NCBI GenBank assembly: GCA_951213105.1
Contig: OX578152.1
Span: 72,553,180-72,617,179 of the forward strand
Reading direction: 5' to 3'
Length of the DNA: 64,000 bases
From: Amaurobius ferox
Lineage: Eukaryota > Arthropoda > Arachnida > Araneae > Amaurobiidae
Numbering within the stretch: the first letter of the stretch is position 1; the number at the start of each line of letters is the position of its first letter. Of the stretch, positions 1-11,101 are shown one piece after another. Under the pieces are notes generated by a model that ran no database searches, was not told where the DNA came from, and saw only the letters and a program-made list of their open reading frames with translations. The position numbers and the translations under genes are program-made.

Positions 1-960
1 AGTTTCTATCTTAGCACCATCGGAAAGATTCAAAAATTATCTTTCATGCAAACTGTGAATGGAATGCATATGATTATTCCATATTATATCCATAAGATTT
101 TTTGTGAAAATTTAAAAATATATACTTTTTGTGAGTTTTAAACATCTCCGATTTCTATATTACGATATACAGAAATTAACTTGCCATCCATCGTTCATTT
201 TCTTTCAGCACTTATCAAAAATATCGCAGATTACTCCAGAAAAAATAATTTCATAAACCCATCTGTTGATTAATTATATTTTTGTCTTCCGAGGCATGTT
301 TTTAATTTTATGAGACAGGCAAGCGGATCTTGCTATTGCACGAGCTCGTCTGCCAATTGAAGTTTTCTAAGCACTTTTAGGTCAAATCCCACGTATATGC
401 AAAGTTTCAAGTTTCTACCTTCAGAGATGTATAATTCATCCTTTAGTAACTCAGACCAATCAACTGTAAAATATCGATTTCTAAAAATTTACTTATTATT
501 TTCTAAAAATTATTGCATACCATTGCATCAAAATAAAACCACGTCAGAAGACATGCTACGAGCTCGTAATAAGCGCGAAACCTATCCATGAGTTCTGTTA
601 CCAGCAGAAAGACCTCGATTTATTGTGATATTTAATACCTATACTTCTTTAGATATGGAATGGAGCGCTCATTTAAATTCGAACTGCTGGATAAAAAAGA
701 AATTTTATATTCATATGCACCTAAATGTTTTGAAAAATTTTATTCTTCTTAACAGACGAAGAGGAAAATATCGTTTACTCTTAGCTTTTCAAGATATGCC
801 CTCCCATTCTGGAACCAATACGTGCTAAAGAGTCTGTTTCCATTCTTGTATTTCCTCCACTCAGCAGACGCCTAAATGTGCTTTTATCTCTGCCATAAAA
901 TTCTTATCGTGATTTTTGCATTTTTGTCTAGAATTTCTAAATTACTTTCCCTACAATACA
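1..960. other. AT-rich stretch, no gene seen
   Basis: Only short chance open frames occur here, without recognisable domains. The 10-bp palindrome ACGAGCTCGT occurs twice (340-349 and 558-567), which I cannot interpret. I see nothing else. Confidence 0.5.
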
Positions 961-1096
961 TAATATATGTATAGAAAAACTATTCTATTGGGCAGAAAAG
1001 TTCAAATTCGATTTTTTTCTGGATTTACATATTTTGAGTACCTTGGAATAATAGTGTTCCGAACGCATAACATTCTCTCACTGGCGCCTTTTCTTT

Positions 1097-1663
1097 CGTC
1101 TCGTCTTGAACGGATTCAATTTCTTCCTTCATCTAGGCCGATCTCTCTTATATTTCTTCTTGAATATGTTCTTTCATGGCTTTATATATATTCTTTCATC
1201 AGTCTTGACAACCTTCACCGCTTCTTAAACGGCTTTCATCGCTTCTTGTCCGACTTTCATCTCGTTTTGTACGGCTTTCATCGCTTCTTTCATCTCGTCT
1301 TGTACGGCTTTTACCGTTTCTTTCATCTCGTCTTGTCCGGCTTGCGTAGTTTCTTTCATCTTTTTTGGTCCGACTTTACCATTTTCTTCCATAGCTTCTT
1401 GTCCGACTCTCATCTCGTCTTGTACGGCTTGCATAGCATGTTTCATCTCGTCTTGTCCAGATTTCATAGCTTCTTGCATAACTTTATTCATCTCGTCTTG
1501 TACGACTTTAATATTTTCTTCCATTGCTTCTTGTCCGTCTTTCATCTCGTCTTGTACGGCTTTCATAGCTTATTTCATCTTGTCCGGATTTCATAGCTTC
1601 TTGCATAGCTTTTTGTCCAGCTTTCATAAATTTCATCACCTCGCTTAACTGTTCCTGCATCAT
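1097..1663 (-). pseudogene. Broken gag-like coiled-coil N-terminus of an LTR retrotransposon
   Basis: Read on the minus strand, a frame begins with two Met codons at 1663, just downstream of a primer-binding site and LTR. It runs through a highly repetitive, charged, Met/Gln/Glu-rich coiled coil with recurring QDEMK and GQEAM motifs, encoded by roughly 33-bp DNA repeats. The frame breaks near 1575 and continues in another frame from 1566 to 1225, with further stops below that. Such coiled-coil leaders occur at the start of gag-pol polyproteins in arthropod Ty3-like retrotransposons. No zinc knuckle, protease or RT follows, so only the 5' part of the element survives. The family assignment is inference; the coiled coil and the frame break are directly visible. 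Confidence 0.6.
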
Positions 1664-1707
1664 TTTTCCACTTGGGAGAGTTATAATCGCTTGTCAAGTT
1701 TCCATAA

Positions 1708-1725
1708 ATCCCACATCTGACGCCA
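1708..1725 (-). other. Primer-binding site of the LTR element
   Basis: On the minus strand an 18-base sequence beginning TGGCGTCAG lies two or three bases past the LTR end. A start with TGG (complement of a tRNA 3' CCA) directly after an LTR is the usual position and form of a minus-strand primer-binding site. The tRNA species is not assigned. Confidence 0.55.
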
Positions 1726-1727
1726 AT

Positions 1728-2127
1728 TGTTATGAAACGTATCCTCTGAAATCGTGGGTATGCACTCCGGATGCAAGAACGAGCCCGGAATTCTGGGTAA
1801 CTAAACACGCTTATTCACAAGCAATTCTGGATATCTAAACACGTTTATTTACAAACAATTCTCGATATCGAAACACGTTTATTCACAAGTAAACAGGAAC
1901 AATATACAAGTACAATCAAACAACACTTAAATGATCCACTAATTTCACAAAATAAGCAATATTATTCCCAAAATACTGACAAAAATACTTTCACAACAGC
2001 CGGCAATATTCTCAAAACACTGAGAAAAGTCACAGTTCACTGTAGCTCGTATTTTGTTAATTAACTCGTAAACTGAACTCCAACGGAACGGTAAATATTT
2101 TTATAGTTGTTGTGACACGTCACAACA
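1728..2127 (-). repeat. LTR of a retrotransposon (about 400 bp)
   Basis: On the minus strand it starts TGTTGTGACG and ends TTCATAACA, giving TG...CA termini. A TATA-like CTATAAAAAT lies near 2100. AATAAA-type signals occur in a short tandem repeat at about 1806-1895, where a ~37-bp unit containing TTATTCACAAG is repeated about three times. The adjacent primer-binding site and gag start show that this is the 5' LTR of a minus-strand element. No second LTR is in the window. Confidence 0.6.
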
Positions 2128-2436
2128 CTTTATTTTATTATTCTAAATTAACATTTTTTTTATAAATCATTAAATATTTTATTTTACTTAATTTATTATT
2201 CCAAATTATTCTATTCAAAATTGCTTTTATTTTATATTTTCATTAATAGACCAATTGTCTCTTTTATTAATTTTAATTATAGTGTGCTGCAGTATTCATA
2301 TTCTCATGTATGGTGTATGACATCCACTTTCATACTGCGGTAGAATGACACCCGTTTTCGACAATTGGTAAATCCGGTTTCAGGTGAGACATGGATCCTT
2401 TTAATCTCCCTGTTTGAACAGGAGTTTTTCTTTTCT

Positions 2437-2600
2437 TGGCATGGCAACGGTGTGTGTGGCTTCAGCCAATCACAGCGTGCCAAGTTAGGCGGGAAATTCT
2501 TCCTCGGTGCAATAAGTGCTGAGCCTTTCTCTTCTCTCTGAAATTTCTTGCATGTGAAGGTGTATCGTATTTTCGTAGGCAAAGGGGCCTTGGCCCTTTG
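2437..2600. promoter_or_regulatory. Promoter-like island with CCAAT box and E2F-type site
   Basis: A markedly less AT-rich patch contains CCAAT (2466-2470) followed 18 bases later by GGCGGGAAA (2488-2496), which fits the E2F/DP consensus. A pyrimidine-rich stretch follows. CCAAT plus E2F is typical of cell-cycle gene promoters. I found no convincing first exon on either strand, so this may be a promoter cut off from its gene, a retrogene remnant or chance. Confidence 0.3.
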
Positions 2601-2639
2601 CTTTGCCATTTCTTTTTATTCATTAAGTTTTAAGTACTG

Positions 2640-4160
2640 AAGATTAAAATTATTTTTCTATGTCTAAAAATACAAATTATATATTTTTTCTTTTTTTTGT
2701 GCATCTGTAAAGAACCAAGTCTGATTTACTGTGGAATGTATATATATATAGAAAGTGTGAATACAGGAACTTGCTATTCTCAAGTGGATTTCTTGTAATT
2801 GATTACTACATCAAATACTTCAGTGATTATCATTAATAAAAATTTGTTGAGTCAAGTTGAAGAAATTATATTTATTTCCCAGTTTGACAGAAGCATTTTG
2901 CCTCTATGGACAATTTCAGTGAAATTCATCTATTGTCTATTAATATGCAAAATTTGAATGATGGAGTAATCGACATGTTGGTTATTGATTCGACATAATT
3001 ATTATAACCTTCTTTCATCTGTCTTTTGTGGATTATTCTAAAGGAATTGTTCTCACATATGAAAACGAGTTAACAAGTCATATTTTAGCGATTTTTCTAT
3101 GACTAAAAAAAAAAAAAAATGCTGTGTTCATTATTCTTTCTAAATGTGTCTAGTGCAAAAAAAATGGAAGAGAATTTTTAAATGCTTATGATCGGTGAAG
3201 TGACATTACAAAGCAGATGTTATTCATGTTCATTCCTTGAAATTTGCTCAGAAAGGAAATTTTCAACAGCTAGTGATTTGCTCATCAACAGTTTTATTAA
3301 AGGTTGATAATCTTCATATATATCCGTTTTCAAAAAAAGAAAATGCTGTGATTAAAGTAATTTTGACTTTGGATGATTTAACAACCTAAAATAACTAAGG
3401 AACTTGAAAAACTACATTAAATTTTAATGACTGATAAATTAGTTGTGATTAATAATTAAAAGATGAACAATTCTGATTTTCACAACATTGATAAAAAGAT
3501 TAGATTAAATGCATATATTTTATTTGAATGACTGAATAATTGGTGGTAACTAATAGTTGCAAGGTGAAGTTATAATGCTATTGCATCATTTGATAAAGAA
3601 GATTTAAAAAAAATGAATTCTAATTACAGGTAAGAATTTTAGGCGCTCACATACAAGTATGGTTTAATATTTTAAATAACACAACGCATTGATATTATAT
3701 TCTAAAATTTATTCCCCACTATACGGTCCCATTACATTAAATATTAATAATTAATTTCCCTTTTAATTGTATGTGAGTGTCCGACCCAATCAGGTGTTGG
3801 GATATGATCGTTCAATTGATTTTATTATTCTTTAATTAAGTCTTTTGAATGGTTGTATCACAACAATAGTCTCTATAGAAACTTTTGGAAATATCTCCAT
3901 ATGTCCTAGAGTCTAGACTAATCGTTATTTCTTTTAGTTTCTAGAAGATTCCAGAAATTGCCATATGTCGTCAAATTGGCGATAAATCACCAAACCTGGA
4001 AGCCCTTCTACGAACTGGGGAAATTGTGGCAAATCTTGGGTTACGTCATGCTTACGTCATTTCACGTCATGGACTGTGTATTCATTGTCTGGTCTTCGAA
4101 TAGAAAAGGCTTCAGTGAGAGAATATTACGCGTTCGCAAAAGTAGCCTCCAAAACTTTTT
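2640..4160. other. AT-rich stretch, no gene seen
   Basis: Contains an A-run at about 3105-3118 and low-complexity AT tracts. No coding frame has a recognisable domain. Confidence 0.5.
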
Positions 4161-4164
4161 GATT

Positions 4165-4620
4165 CCGTATTATATCTAGGTGTCGCTAATGTTAGTAAAG
4201 TAGCTGTTATTCTTAGTTTACACAACAGAAACGCGTAGTATTTAGACAATGCATTTTTCATTATTTTTAATTTAACGCTTCCCTAATTATGAATATAATT
4301 AACCAGTATTTTTTCAAAATTATAAGTTAGAGATCAGAATATAAAGATACAAAGCTATTTTGAAAGGTAAAATAATTTTAAATACGTAGGAATGTTGTTT
4401 ATTGTTTCAGTTCTACTTTCCATTACACTAATAATTTTTTTTACAAAATTGACGATTTAAATAAATATTTTAGGCCTTTCGCCATAGAAGTGCATGCAAT
4501 GCAGGACTACTTATCTTATCCCAGCGCCATCTGAATTGTTGTCTTACACGATATTGACGTTTTCTTCATATGGAAGTTTAACTCCTTACTTTTACGTTCT
4601 TGCTATGACCCTGTCACTTC
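4165..4620 (+). repeat. Interspersed repeat Y, copy 1 (partial)
   Basis: Shares long stretches with 26890-27800 and, inverted, with 58105-59030. All three carry the marker AGGCCTTTCGCCATAGAA-like sequence and the flanking motif TTTATTGTTTCAGTTCTA. The similarity begins near TATATCTAGGTGTCGCTA. No transposase is visible, and the terminal structure is not resolved. Confidence 0.6.
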
Positions 4621-4629
4621 ACCCTCGCT

Positions 4630-6690
4630 ACGTCAAAACTCCAATCCACGTGCGAATGCGTGTAAGTCAGTAATTGGATTACTGGAAAATCTGAATCAGG
4701 TTATTTAAACCACCTACTAAATGGCCCTTGTTTTATGTGATACAAAATATTCAAAATGCATTTATCAGCGCCCAAAGCACCGTAGAGAAATGATAAAACC
4801 TATTTTCATAAAGTGTACAAAATACTGATGGCATATATAGTGAATATCAGTCCTTTAAAAATTTCAAGCCTCCAGCATTTGCTCACTTTGCCTATTGTAA
4901 AAAAATGTCCTGTTGAGAATATGATCTTCCTGCTTGCAAATTAATTAATCATTTGTAATACGCTGATTGCATGTGATCGCACAGCGAAATATCTGCTATT
5001 GATTAGCTGTAACTACTGAAATGGCGAAATCACCGTAGAAATGGAACAGGTAAAAGACTGGTTACTAGCTACGGGCCCCGCATCTTTTAAATACGGTTTA
5101 AATATATATTATAATTTTTTTTAAATATAGATTAGAAGGAAAATTTAAAAAAAAATGTTAGAAATGCAAAAAGTGTTACAGATATTTTAGAAATATATTT
5201 TACAAATATAAATATGCCACCACATTCCTGTTGAATGCTAGATTTAATTTGTTAATTTATGCTACAACAGAATTCAGGATTTGTAGAAAATTTAAATCAT
5301 TATTATTTTTTTAATTTAAAAACGCGCTAGCATCGCCGATTTCAAATTAATTTCACAGACCGAGAAGCGACAGGATCGCTTTACAGATTGGTTGTATTCC
5401 ATTTATTATTATTAGTTGCTGCCTCAATAGATGCAGCTTCCTAGAATCTCTAAACGCATTAGCGGAAACTCATAATCTAGCGAACAATTTTTTTATATAT
5501 AGAATATACTTTCAAAATATTATCGAAAGATACTAAAAATACAAAAAAATATTTTACTTCTGACATTAAGCAATCTCATACTCTGCAAATACAGAGAATA
5601 ATGCTATTGTTGGGCTTAACTACGAGTTATCCAAATGGCTGTCGTCGCAAAAAAGTTTACTCAGAAGCCTACTGGCCAAAATAAAACGAAAATTTAGATT
5701 ATTTTTCGTAGAATTAATTCCAAAACTAAATTGATACAAAACTGTTATTTTCATTTTCGTAGTTTTCCTTTGGTCACTTTACAACTAGCTAAAAAATGGT
5801 TTGAAATGAAACCACCTGCTTAAAAATATGCAATTCTCTCTTTTATATTTATTGTTAATTGAAACTATTTCAATGCCTACAATTTGGAAAATGGGAGTGG
5901 TCGTATGTGGGCGTGGTCAAATAATTATTGATACATCCTGGCTCACATTACATAATCCTGTCGTTTTTCCTATATAATGCTTATTTGCAATAATGCAACA
6001 TAATTGCTGCATCGACAGAAGTATTTGTTAAAGTTCTTTTTCCGTACTGATGTCTACAAATGTTTTGTAATAATTCATTAATTGATCTTTTGCAAAATTA
6101 TCTAAATAAAATTTCCCCTCGTATTCAAGATCCCTCTAGAGTAAAATATTTTCTTCTAATATTTGATCTTAAACTATACATTTTTAATAAAGTTTTGATA
6201 CACTTTTAATTTTACTTCCACACAAAATTAGCTTCCAACTGCAATATATATATTTCTTGTCCCCATAATAACATTTTTATTTATCTAAATCATGTGCTGC
6301 TAATCGTTCATTATGCGGTTTTTAAATATCTGTAAAAATAAAATATATATCGACAGAATTAAAAACTGTATTCCTATTATCAAAGGATTTGTGAAGGTAT
6401 TAACTGATTTACTGATTGATGAGTTGTCCATGCTTTAAGTTATCGTCTGATCAATTGTACATGGGATAAATATTTGCAGTGATCAACTTTTTATTTGCCT
6501 ATTTTTGTTTTCTCTGTCTTTTTAAATTTTTTATTTCATTCGAGTATTTCAAATATTTCATTCAAAATTATTTTTCTACATCATTTTATTTATCAGTTAG
6601 CGATTTATAATTTAAAACTATTGGCTCATTTACTGTTATTCGGGATTAATTGTCTTCATTAACGTATTGTATATCTATAAATTGCATTTG
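4630..6690. other. AT-rich stretch, no gene seen
   Basis: No domain-bearing frame, no clear terminal repeats and no RNA gene were recognised. Confidence 0.5.
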
Positions 6691-7005
6691 TCTGTCTATG
6701 TATGTCTATGTTGAAGACCCAGACCGTCCGACTCGTCCAGAGGACTTAGAGTAACTAGTTGGACGGCCGGGGTGTATGTCTATGTGTATTTTTTTTTCTG
6801 TTGGTATTGTATGTCTGTGCTTATTGTAGCTGTCTGTCTATGTATGTATTTGCGTATTGTTCTACTGTTGGTATTGTATGTCTATGTCTATTGTATTTGT
6901 TTGTCTACGTATATTATTTTTATTATTGCATGTCTATGTTTATTGTGTCTATCTGTCTATGCATATATTTTTGTATTGTTTTTCTCTGTTTTTCCCGGCC
7001 GTCAC
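6680..7005 (+). repeat. Degenerate TATGTCTG/TATTG low-complexity tract
   Basis: Imperfect reiterations of tatgtctatg, tgtctgtctatg and tattgtatg. The open frames across it encode only Cys/Tyr/Val-rich repeats and are not credible proteins. A solo hairpin element is inserted in it at 6711-6772. Confidence 0.7.
6711..6772 (-). mobile_element. Solo 62-bp mobile hairpin unit
   Basis: The insert is bounded by a 12-bp direct repeat, tgtatgtctatg, at 6699-6710 and 6773-6784. Because the site lies in a repetitive tract, that duplication alone is weaker evidence than at 11502. In sense orientation (minus strand) the unit starts with CCCGGCCGTCC and ends GGTCTTCAA. Outer stem strands CCGTCC and GGACGG flank an inner CTC...GAG / GTCC...GGAC type hairpin. 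It matches the units at 8807, 8883, 11502 and 21462 and shares both ends with the 3' terminus of the 5S/tRNA SINEs. Confidence 0.7.
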
Positions 7006-7019
7006 TTGTAACTGCTTAA

Positions 7020-8215
7020 TATACTTTAGGTGAGCTGAATTTTCTGGGTAATAAATAATACAACATAATTGTCGGGATATTCTTATTTGTTTAATTTATT
7101 GTAACAGGCAGGGTCGTTTTACCCCTTACCTGGGCCTATAAGCAAAGTAAAAAACAGGTATCCCTTTACAATTTCTGGAAGCGATATCTAAATAAGAAAG
7201 TGTACTAGGACGAAATGTTTAGAATTTTTTCTAATCAATAAAAATGTATAAATACATGTAACACATGTATGTAATACATGAAGATGTTTCAGACAAGACA
7301 AATTAACAGTTTAAAAGAGCTTTATTTTAACATGATTGTTAGCATTTACGGAAAATTGTATATATATGTTATACGGAGAGTGCCAAAAGTGGCTGTTGGT
7401 AAGCTAGAACTGAAGTGCACATGTATAGAATACATTAACAGATTGGACATACGAACAAGCGGGTTTTGAGCTTTCTATCCCCAAAAGAGAAATATGTTGA
7501 TCTCAGCAACTGATGGTACGTACACTTGTGTTTAGAAATTATGGCACTAATCCAATATCCAAGCTTTCTTTTAGAGTTATGTTCGGGGAGACGCGGATTT
7601 TTATGTTCGCTGTCTCGAACTTTTAAAAAATTCTAAAAATTGTCAAATAACGTCAGATTAATATTTTTAAGACAGGAAAGAAACTTGCTATTTCATTATC
7701 GTCAAATTTCGTAAATAGTACAATCGGTTGTAAAGGCTATGTTGGAATATAAAAATAAATTTCGTTTATTCTAATGGAAAAAAGATAATTATTTTTTTTA
7801 ATTCGTCGAAAAAAGAAAAGAAAAGATAAAGAAGGCGTATTACCGATACCAATCAAAAATTTATGAATGTTTTGCCGACTTTAAAATGATGGTAAGAATC
7901 AAAGACTGTAGTAATTATTTCCGCAGATATTAACCTGTTGGTGTGAAAATTCCGCAAAATTTCTTTTCAATATGAACTAAATAAGCAACTAAAGCAAATT
8001 AAAAAGTCACTCAGTGGCGTCCCAAGACTTGTCTAAAAGTGTATTCGTGTTAAATTTCGCAGCTGTGCGGCTCGGATTTTTCGAGACATTTTAATGTGTA
8101 AAATAATATAGGAGACAATTTAAGCCATATTTTCGAATACACATTACAAACAAAATTTTTGAGAGGCTGTACGCTCAGTATATTCAAGGATACTACACTA
8201 AAATAGAAATACGAC
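7020..8215. other. AT-rich stretch, no gene seen
   Basis: No recognisable coding domain, terminal repeat or RNA gene. Confidence 0.5.
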
Positions 8216-8224
8216 ATTTATTAA

Positions 8225-8391
8225 CCTTTTGTTTAAGGGTGGTACAGCGCCTATCCCAAACGAAGGAGCTCTAAAAAAAACAGGTTTTTGACCTTCCCTA
8301 TCCCAAACAGTTCAACCCCCTTTGCAGACATTGGCGTCCATGGATGCCAATGCCTGCAAAGGGGGGTCCTGTCCCACCCATAAGCAAAAGG
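8225..8391. mobile_element. TTAA-flanked palindromic MITE (piggyBac-like), copy 1
   Basis: TTAA at 8221-8224 and 8392-8395 brackets a 167-bp element with inverted ends CCTTTTG(T/C)TTA(A/T)GGGTGG. Inside, 8317-8364 is a near-perfect 48-bp palindrome (arms CCCCTTTGCAG.CATTGGC, centre TCCATGGA) with only a few mismatches. TTAA target duplication is the hallmark of piggyBac-superfamily transposition. No transposase is present, so it would be a non-autonomous derivative. A second, rearranged copy lies at 26177-26380. Confidence 0.65.
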
Positions 8392-8399
8392 TTAATTTA

Positions 8400-8790
8400 T
8401 ATTCGTAATGCACTTTCCGAAGGTTATCGCATTCAAAGCAGAAAATTTTCACTACGTCAGAATATTTGTGTTCTCATTCTTATCAATGTCATATATATCA
8501 AAATGTCGCTGGGAATCAGGTCTAAATTAAATTACATTTTGTTCGGAGATCGTGCGGTAATTAATAATGTTGATCGAGAGAGGTCGTAGTTGTAGTTATG
8601 TCTGGAAGCACATGTACTGCTGGTGGATAAGGTGAAATTTTTTACATGACTTCATACCCCCAGTCATAGGATAGTTCAAGTCTTTAATCTTAAATGAGAG
8701 TTTAAAATTTCGCCATTGCTGCAGTAATATAACAAATCTGGTGTGTCCAGCAGGTTAATTAGCAAATTCATGTATTGTGAGGAAAAATAA
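8400..8790. other. No gene seen
   Basis: Ordinary AT-rich sequence without recognisable features. Confidence 0.4.
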
Positions 8791-8806
8791 CACAGTGTAT
8801 AGCTTC

Positions 8807-8867
8807 GTCCGGCCGTCCAAATAGCTGCTCTTAGTCCTCTGGACGAGTCGGACGGTCTGGGTCTTCA
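8807..8867 (+). mobile_element. Solo 61-bp hairpin unit (first of two at one target)
   Basis: Sense strand: GGCCGTCC at the 5' side, inner stem GTCC...GGAC, then GGACGGTCTGGGTCTTCAA. It is flanked by the target sequence acagtgtatagctt(c) at 8792-8806 and 8868-8882. There is no poly(A) tail. See the adjacent unit at 8883. Confidence 0.75.
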
Positions 8868-8882
8868 ACAGTGTATAGCTTC

Positions 8883-8949
8883 CACCCGACCGTTCAAACA
8901 GCTGATCATGTTTTAGGACGAGTCGAAAGATCTGGGTCTTCCCCACTCC
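8883..8949 (+). mobile_element. Second, diverged solo hairpin unit at the same target
   Basis: It starts CCACCCGACCG and ends TCTGGGTCTTC plus a short extra tail. It lies between the target copy at 8868-8882 and a third target copy acagtgtacagctt (one mismatch) at 8950-8963. It is the same family as 8807-8867 but with substitutions in both stems, so it is older or a different subfamily. Confidence 0.65.
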
Positions 8950-9136
8950 ACAGTGTACAGCTTATCTTGTCGAAAATCAATAAAGTTTTTGTTACTGAAT
9001 AAAATAAGCTTACCAAATTTCATGAAAATCACCTGATTTTTTCGAAATATATCACTCTCCTTGTGAACAAGTGAAATTTGAGATGAAAAATTATCAAGAT
9101 TAACCTTTGTCAGATATCCCAAAAAATGAATAGGCC

Positions 9137-9690
9137 TCTTTCGACTAACTATTGAAATAATTCTACCGAATGTTATACGACTCGCTCAATTTGTTCAAAA
9201 GAAATTTTGCAGACACACACACAAAATGATTGATTCATATTCAGAGAGGATCAATACGGGTAGATCCATTCCACTTCGAGAGTCAAATATTTGTCCCCAT
9301 CGCAATAATCTCCCTTTATATGTATATTGCAAGAAAATTTTAAAAACGAGAAAAATTATAAAAATCAGATATATATAAAAAACAAAAAAGTGCGTGCGCT
9401 AAGGGTTTTTAAAATTCATAAAAATTAAACAAAAGTATCCTTAATTGGATATCTTCGAAAATCAGTAGGCATGTTACGGCTAACTGTTGAAATTATTCTA
9501 CCAAACGTATTACGAATCGTTCAATTTGTTCGAAAGAAATCTTGCAGACACATACACAAAATAATAATTCTTATTCAGAGATGACCAAAATTGATAGATC
9601 CATTACACTTCGAGAATCTCCATCACAATCTCCCAATATTTCCGTCTCTCTCCCTTTATATATATATTGCAGGAAAATTATAAAAACTGG
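9137..9690. repeat. Tandem duplication of a ~340-bp segment
   Basis: 9137-9361 and 9475-9689 are diverged direct copies. Both run from GACTAACTATTGAAAT/GGCTAACTGTTGAAAT through TTGCAGACACA, ATAGATCCATT and CCCTTTATAT to GCA(A/G)GAAAATT. The copies are offset by about 338 bp. No coding function is recognised. Confidence 0.6.
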
Positions 9691-9879
9691 AAGAATGGAG
9701 TGGTCATATAGATTAGAATTTGCACTTCAAACTAAATTTTTTAGGAGGAGAATGAAAGGATTTGTTTTATATGTAGAAAGAAATATAAACACTTCACTTG
9801 CTGGATGGTTAACAGCGTTGTTCGGTCAGCAGGAGACAGACTACTTGATTTCCGCTGAAACAAGCAATTTTAGATAATA

Positions 9880-10690
9880 CTTTCAAAGCAATAATTAGTT
9901 TTTACAGCTTTTATATCGTACTTTCTATTAACAAATGTACGTATATCACTCAAAAATCACAAATTTTTGTCACAAATACATATCAAAAATAGAAAGTTAC
10001 GCAATAAAACTATATGTTAACATAATTTAAATTTGAAGTGAATTTAAAAAATAAAATTAATTTAATTTAAAATTAAGAAATAATTCCATTATTGTAAAAT
10101 TGGTAACATTAAGCTAAAGACTTACAAATGTAAATAATAGCATAATTTTGAGATGTTTTTGGGGTACTGACCTCTTAAGGTTTCAGGCAGCAAAATACCA
10201 GTAAAGCTACGAATACATTGATATATACTTCAAAATTGGCAGAAGATGTGCTAATCTTCAATTTCCTGGAAATAAAATTTTAATACACGATCAAGCAAAC
10301 TGATGGAAGCCTAAAGCGTCTTCTTACACTCACCCGAAGTTGTGCGCAAACGATAATCCTCATTGTTTATTTATATTGCTGCAAACATACGTTAGCAGTT
10401 TTCTTGGCGCTTATTGCGGCGCATTTTGCGTTTCTAAATTAAACGAAGTGATATTTTATATTTATTTTATTATTATAATATTTTGGTAGCTAATAAAATT
10501 ACACATTTTACGTCATCCATAATATGGGACACAAGTAATACAGAACCTTGAACTTATAAATTAATAAAGTTATTTATCACTCCAGGGATCAGATTGTAAA
10601 ATTAAACTTGGATGGGGGACAACTTATCGGATAGTCCCTGAAATCTGGTTTCCAAACTTCATTTTAACACAATAGCAATATACACAGTTG
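9880..10690. other. AT-rich stretch, no gene seen
   Basis: A short piece around 10360-10500 resembles an edge of repeat Y (CATTGTTTATTTATATTGC and nearby). Otherwise nothing is recognised. Confidence 0.4.
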
Positions 10691-10693
10691 AAA

Positions 10694-10711
10694 GGCGCCG
10701 TATACGGCGCC
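10694..10711. other. Perfect 18-bp GC-rich palindrome
   Basis: GGCGCCGTATACGGCGCC is identical to its own reverse complement and stands out in AT-rich DNA about 150 bp before the Tc1 element. No function can be assigned. Confidence 0.6.
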
Positions 10712-11101
10712 GTCATACCAAACTCTATCGCATCATTCGCCACTGCCTTAGACCATTTAGCAATACTCTCCCCATTCATTAACATCTACGGTAGAGAAAA
10801 TAAAAGCCCAATGTAAGCAGAACATGACTTTCCCTACAATTTTATGTTTCTCCATATACACGACGTGACAGTGAAAATGAGACACCAAGAAAGAGTGGGC
10901 AGAAAAATATGCAAATTGCAGGGTAGACGCATCTCACCAAGTTATGTAAATGATGCAAAATGCGTAGTTGTCCCGCGCACGTTGAATGAGATATAAGGTC
11001 AGGAACTTGCAGGATCGGCAGTAGTCGCGCCGCCCTGTCTGCTAGGGAAATCATTTTGCAATATTTTCTTTTGTCTCAGAGGAAACATGCAGTAGCAGAG
11101 A

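Noticed and set aside
967..1596. Plus-strand 209-residue open frame rich in Phe, Leu and His
   Set aside because: It is the antisense of the repetitive coiled-coil gag leader. The minus strand gives a sensible low-complexity helix and sits correctly after an LTR and primer-binding site.
2304..2609. 101-residue minus-strand protein over the promoter-like island
   Set aside because: No domain and low plausibility; the CCAAT and E2F-like sites explain the composition better.
6759..7019. Cys-rich secreted peptide (plus strand)
   Set aside because: The composition follows from TATGTCTG/TATTG low-complexity DNA. The frame also begins inside a transposed hairpin unit, and there are no plausible cysteine spacing or processing signals.
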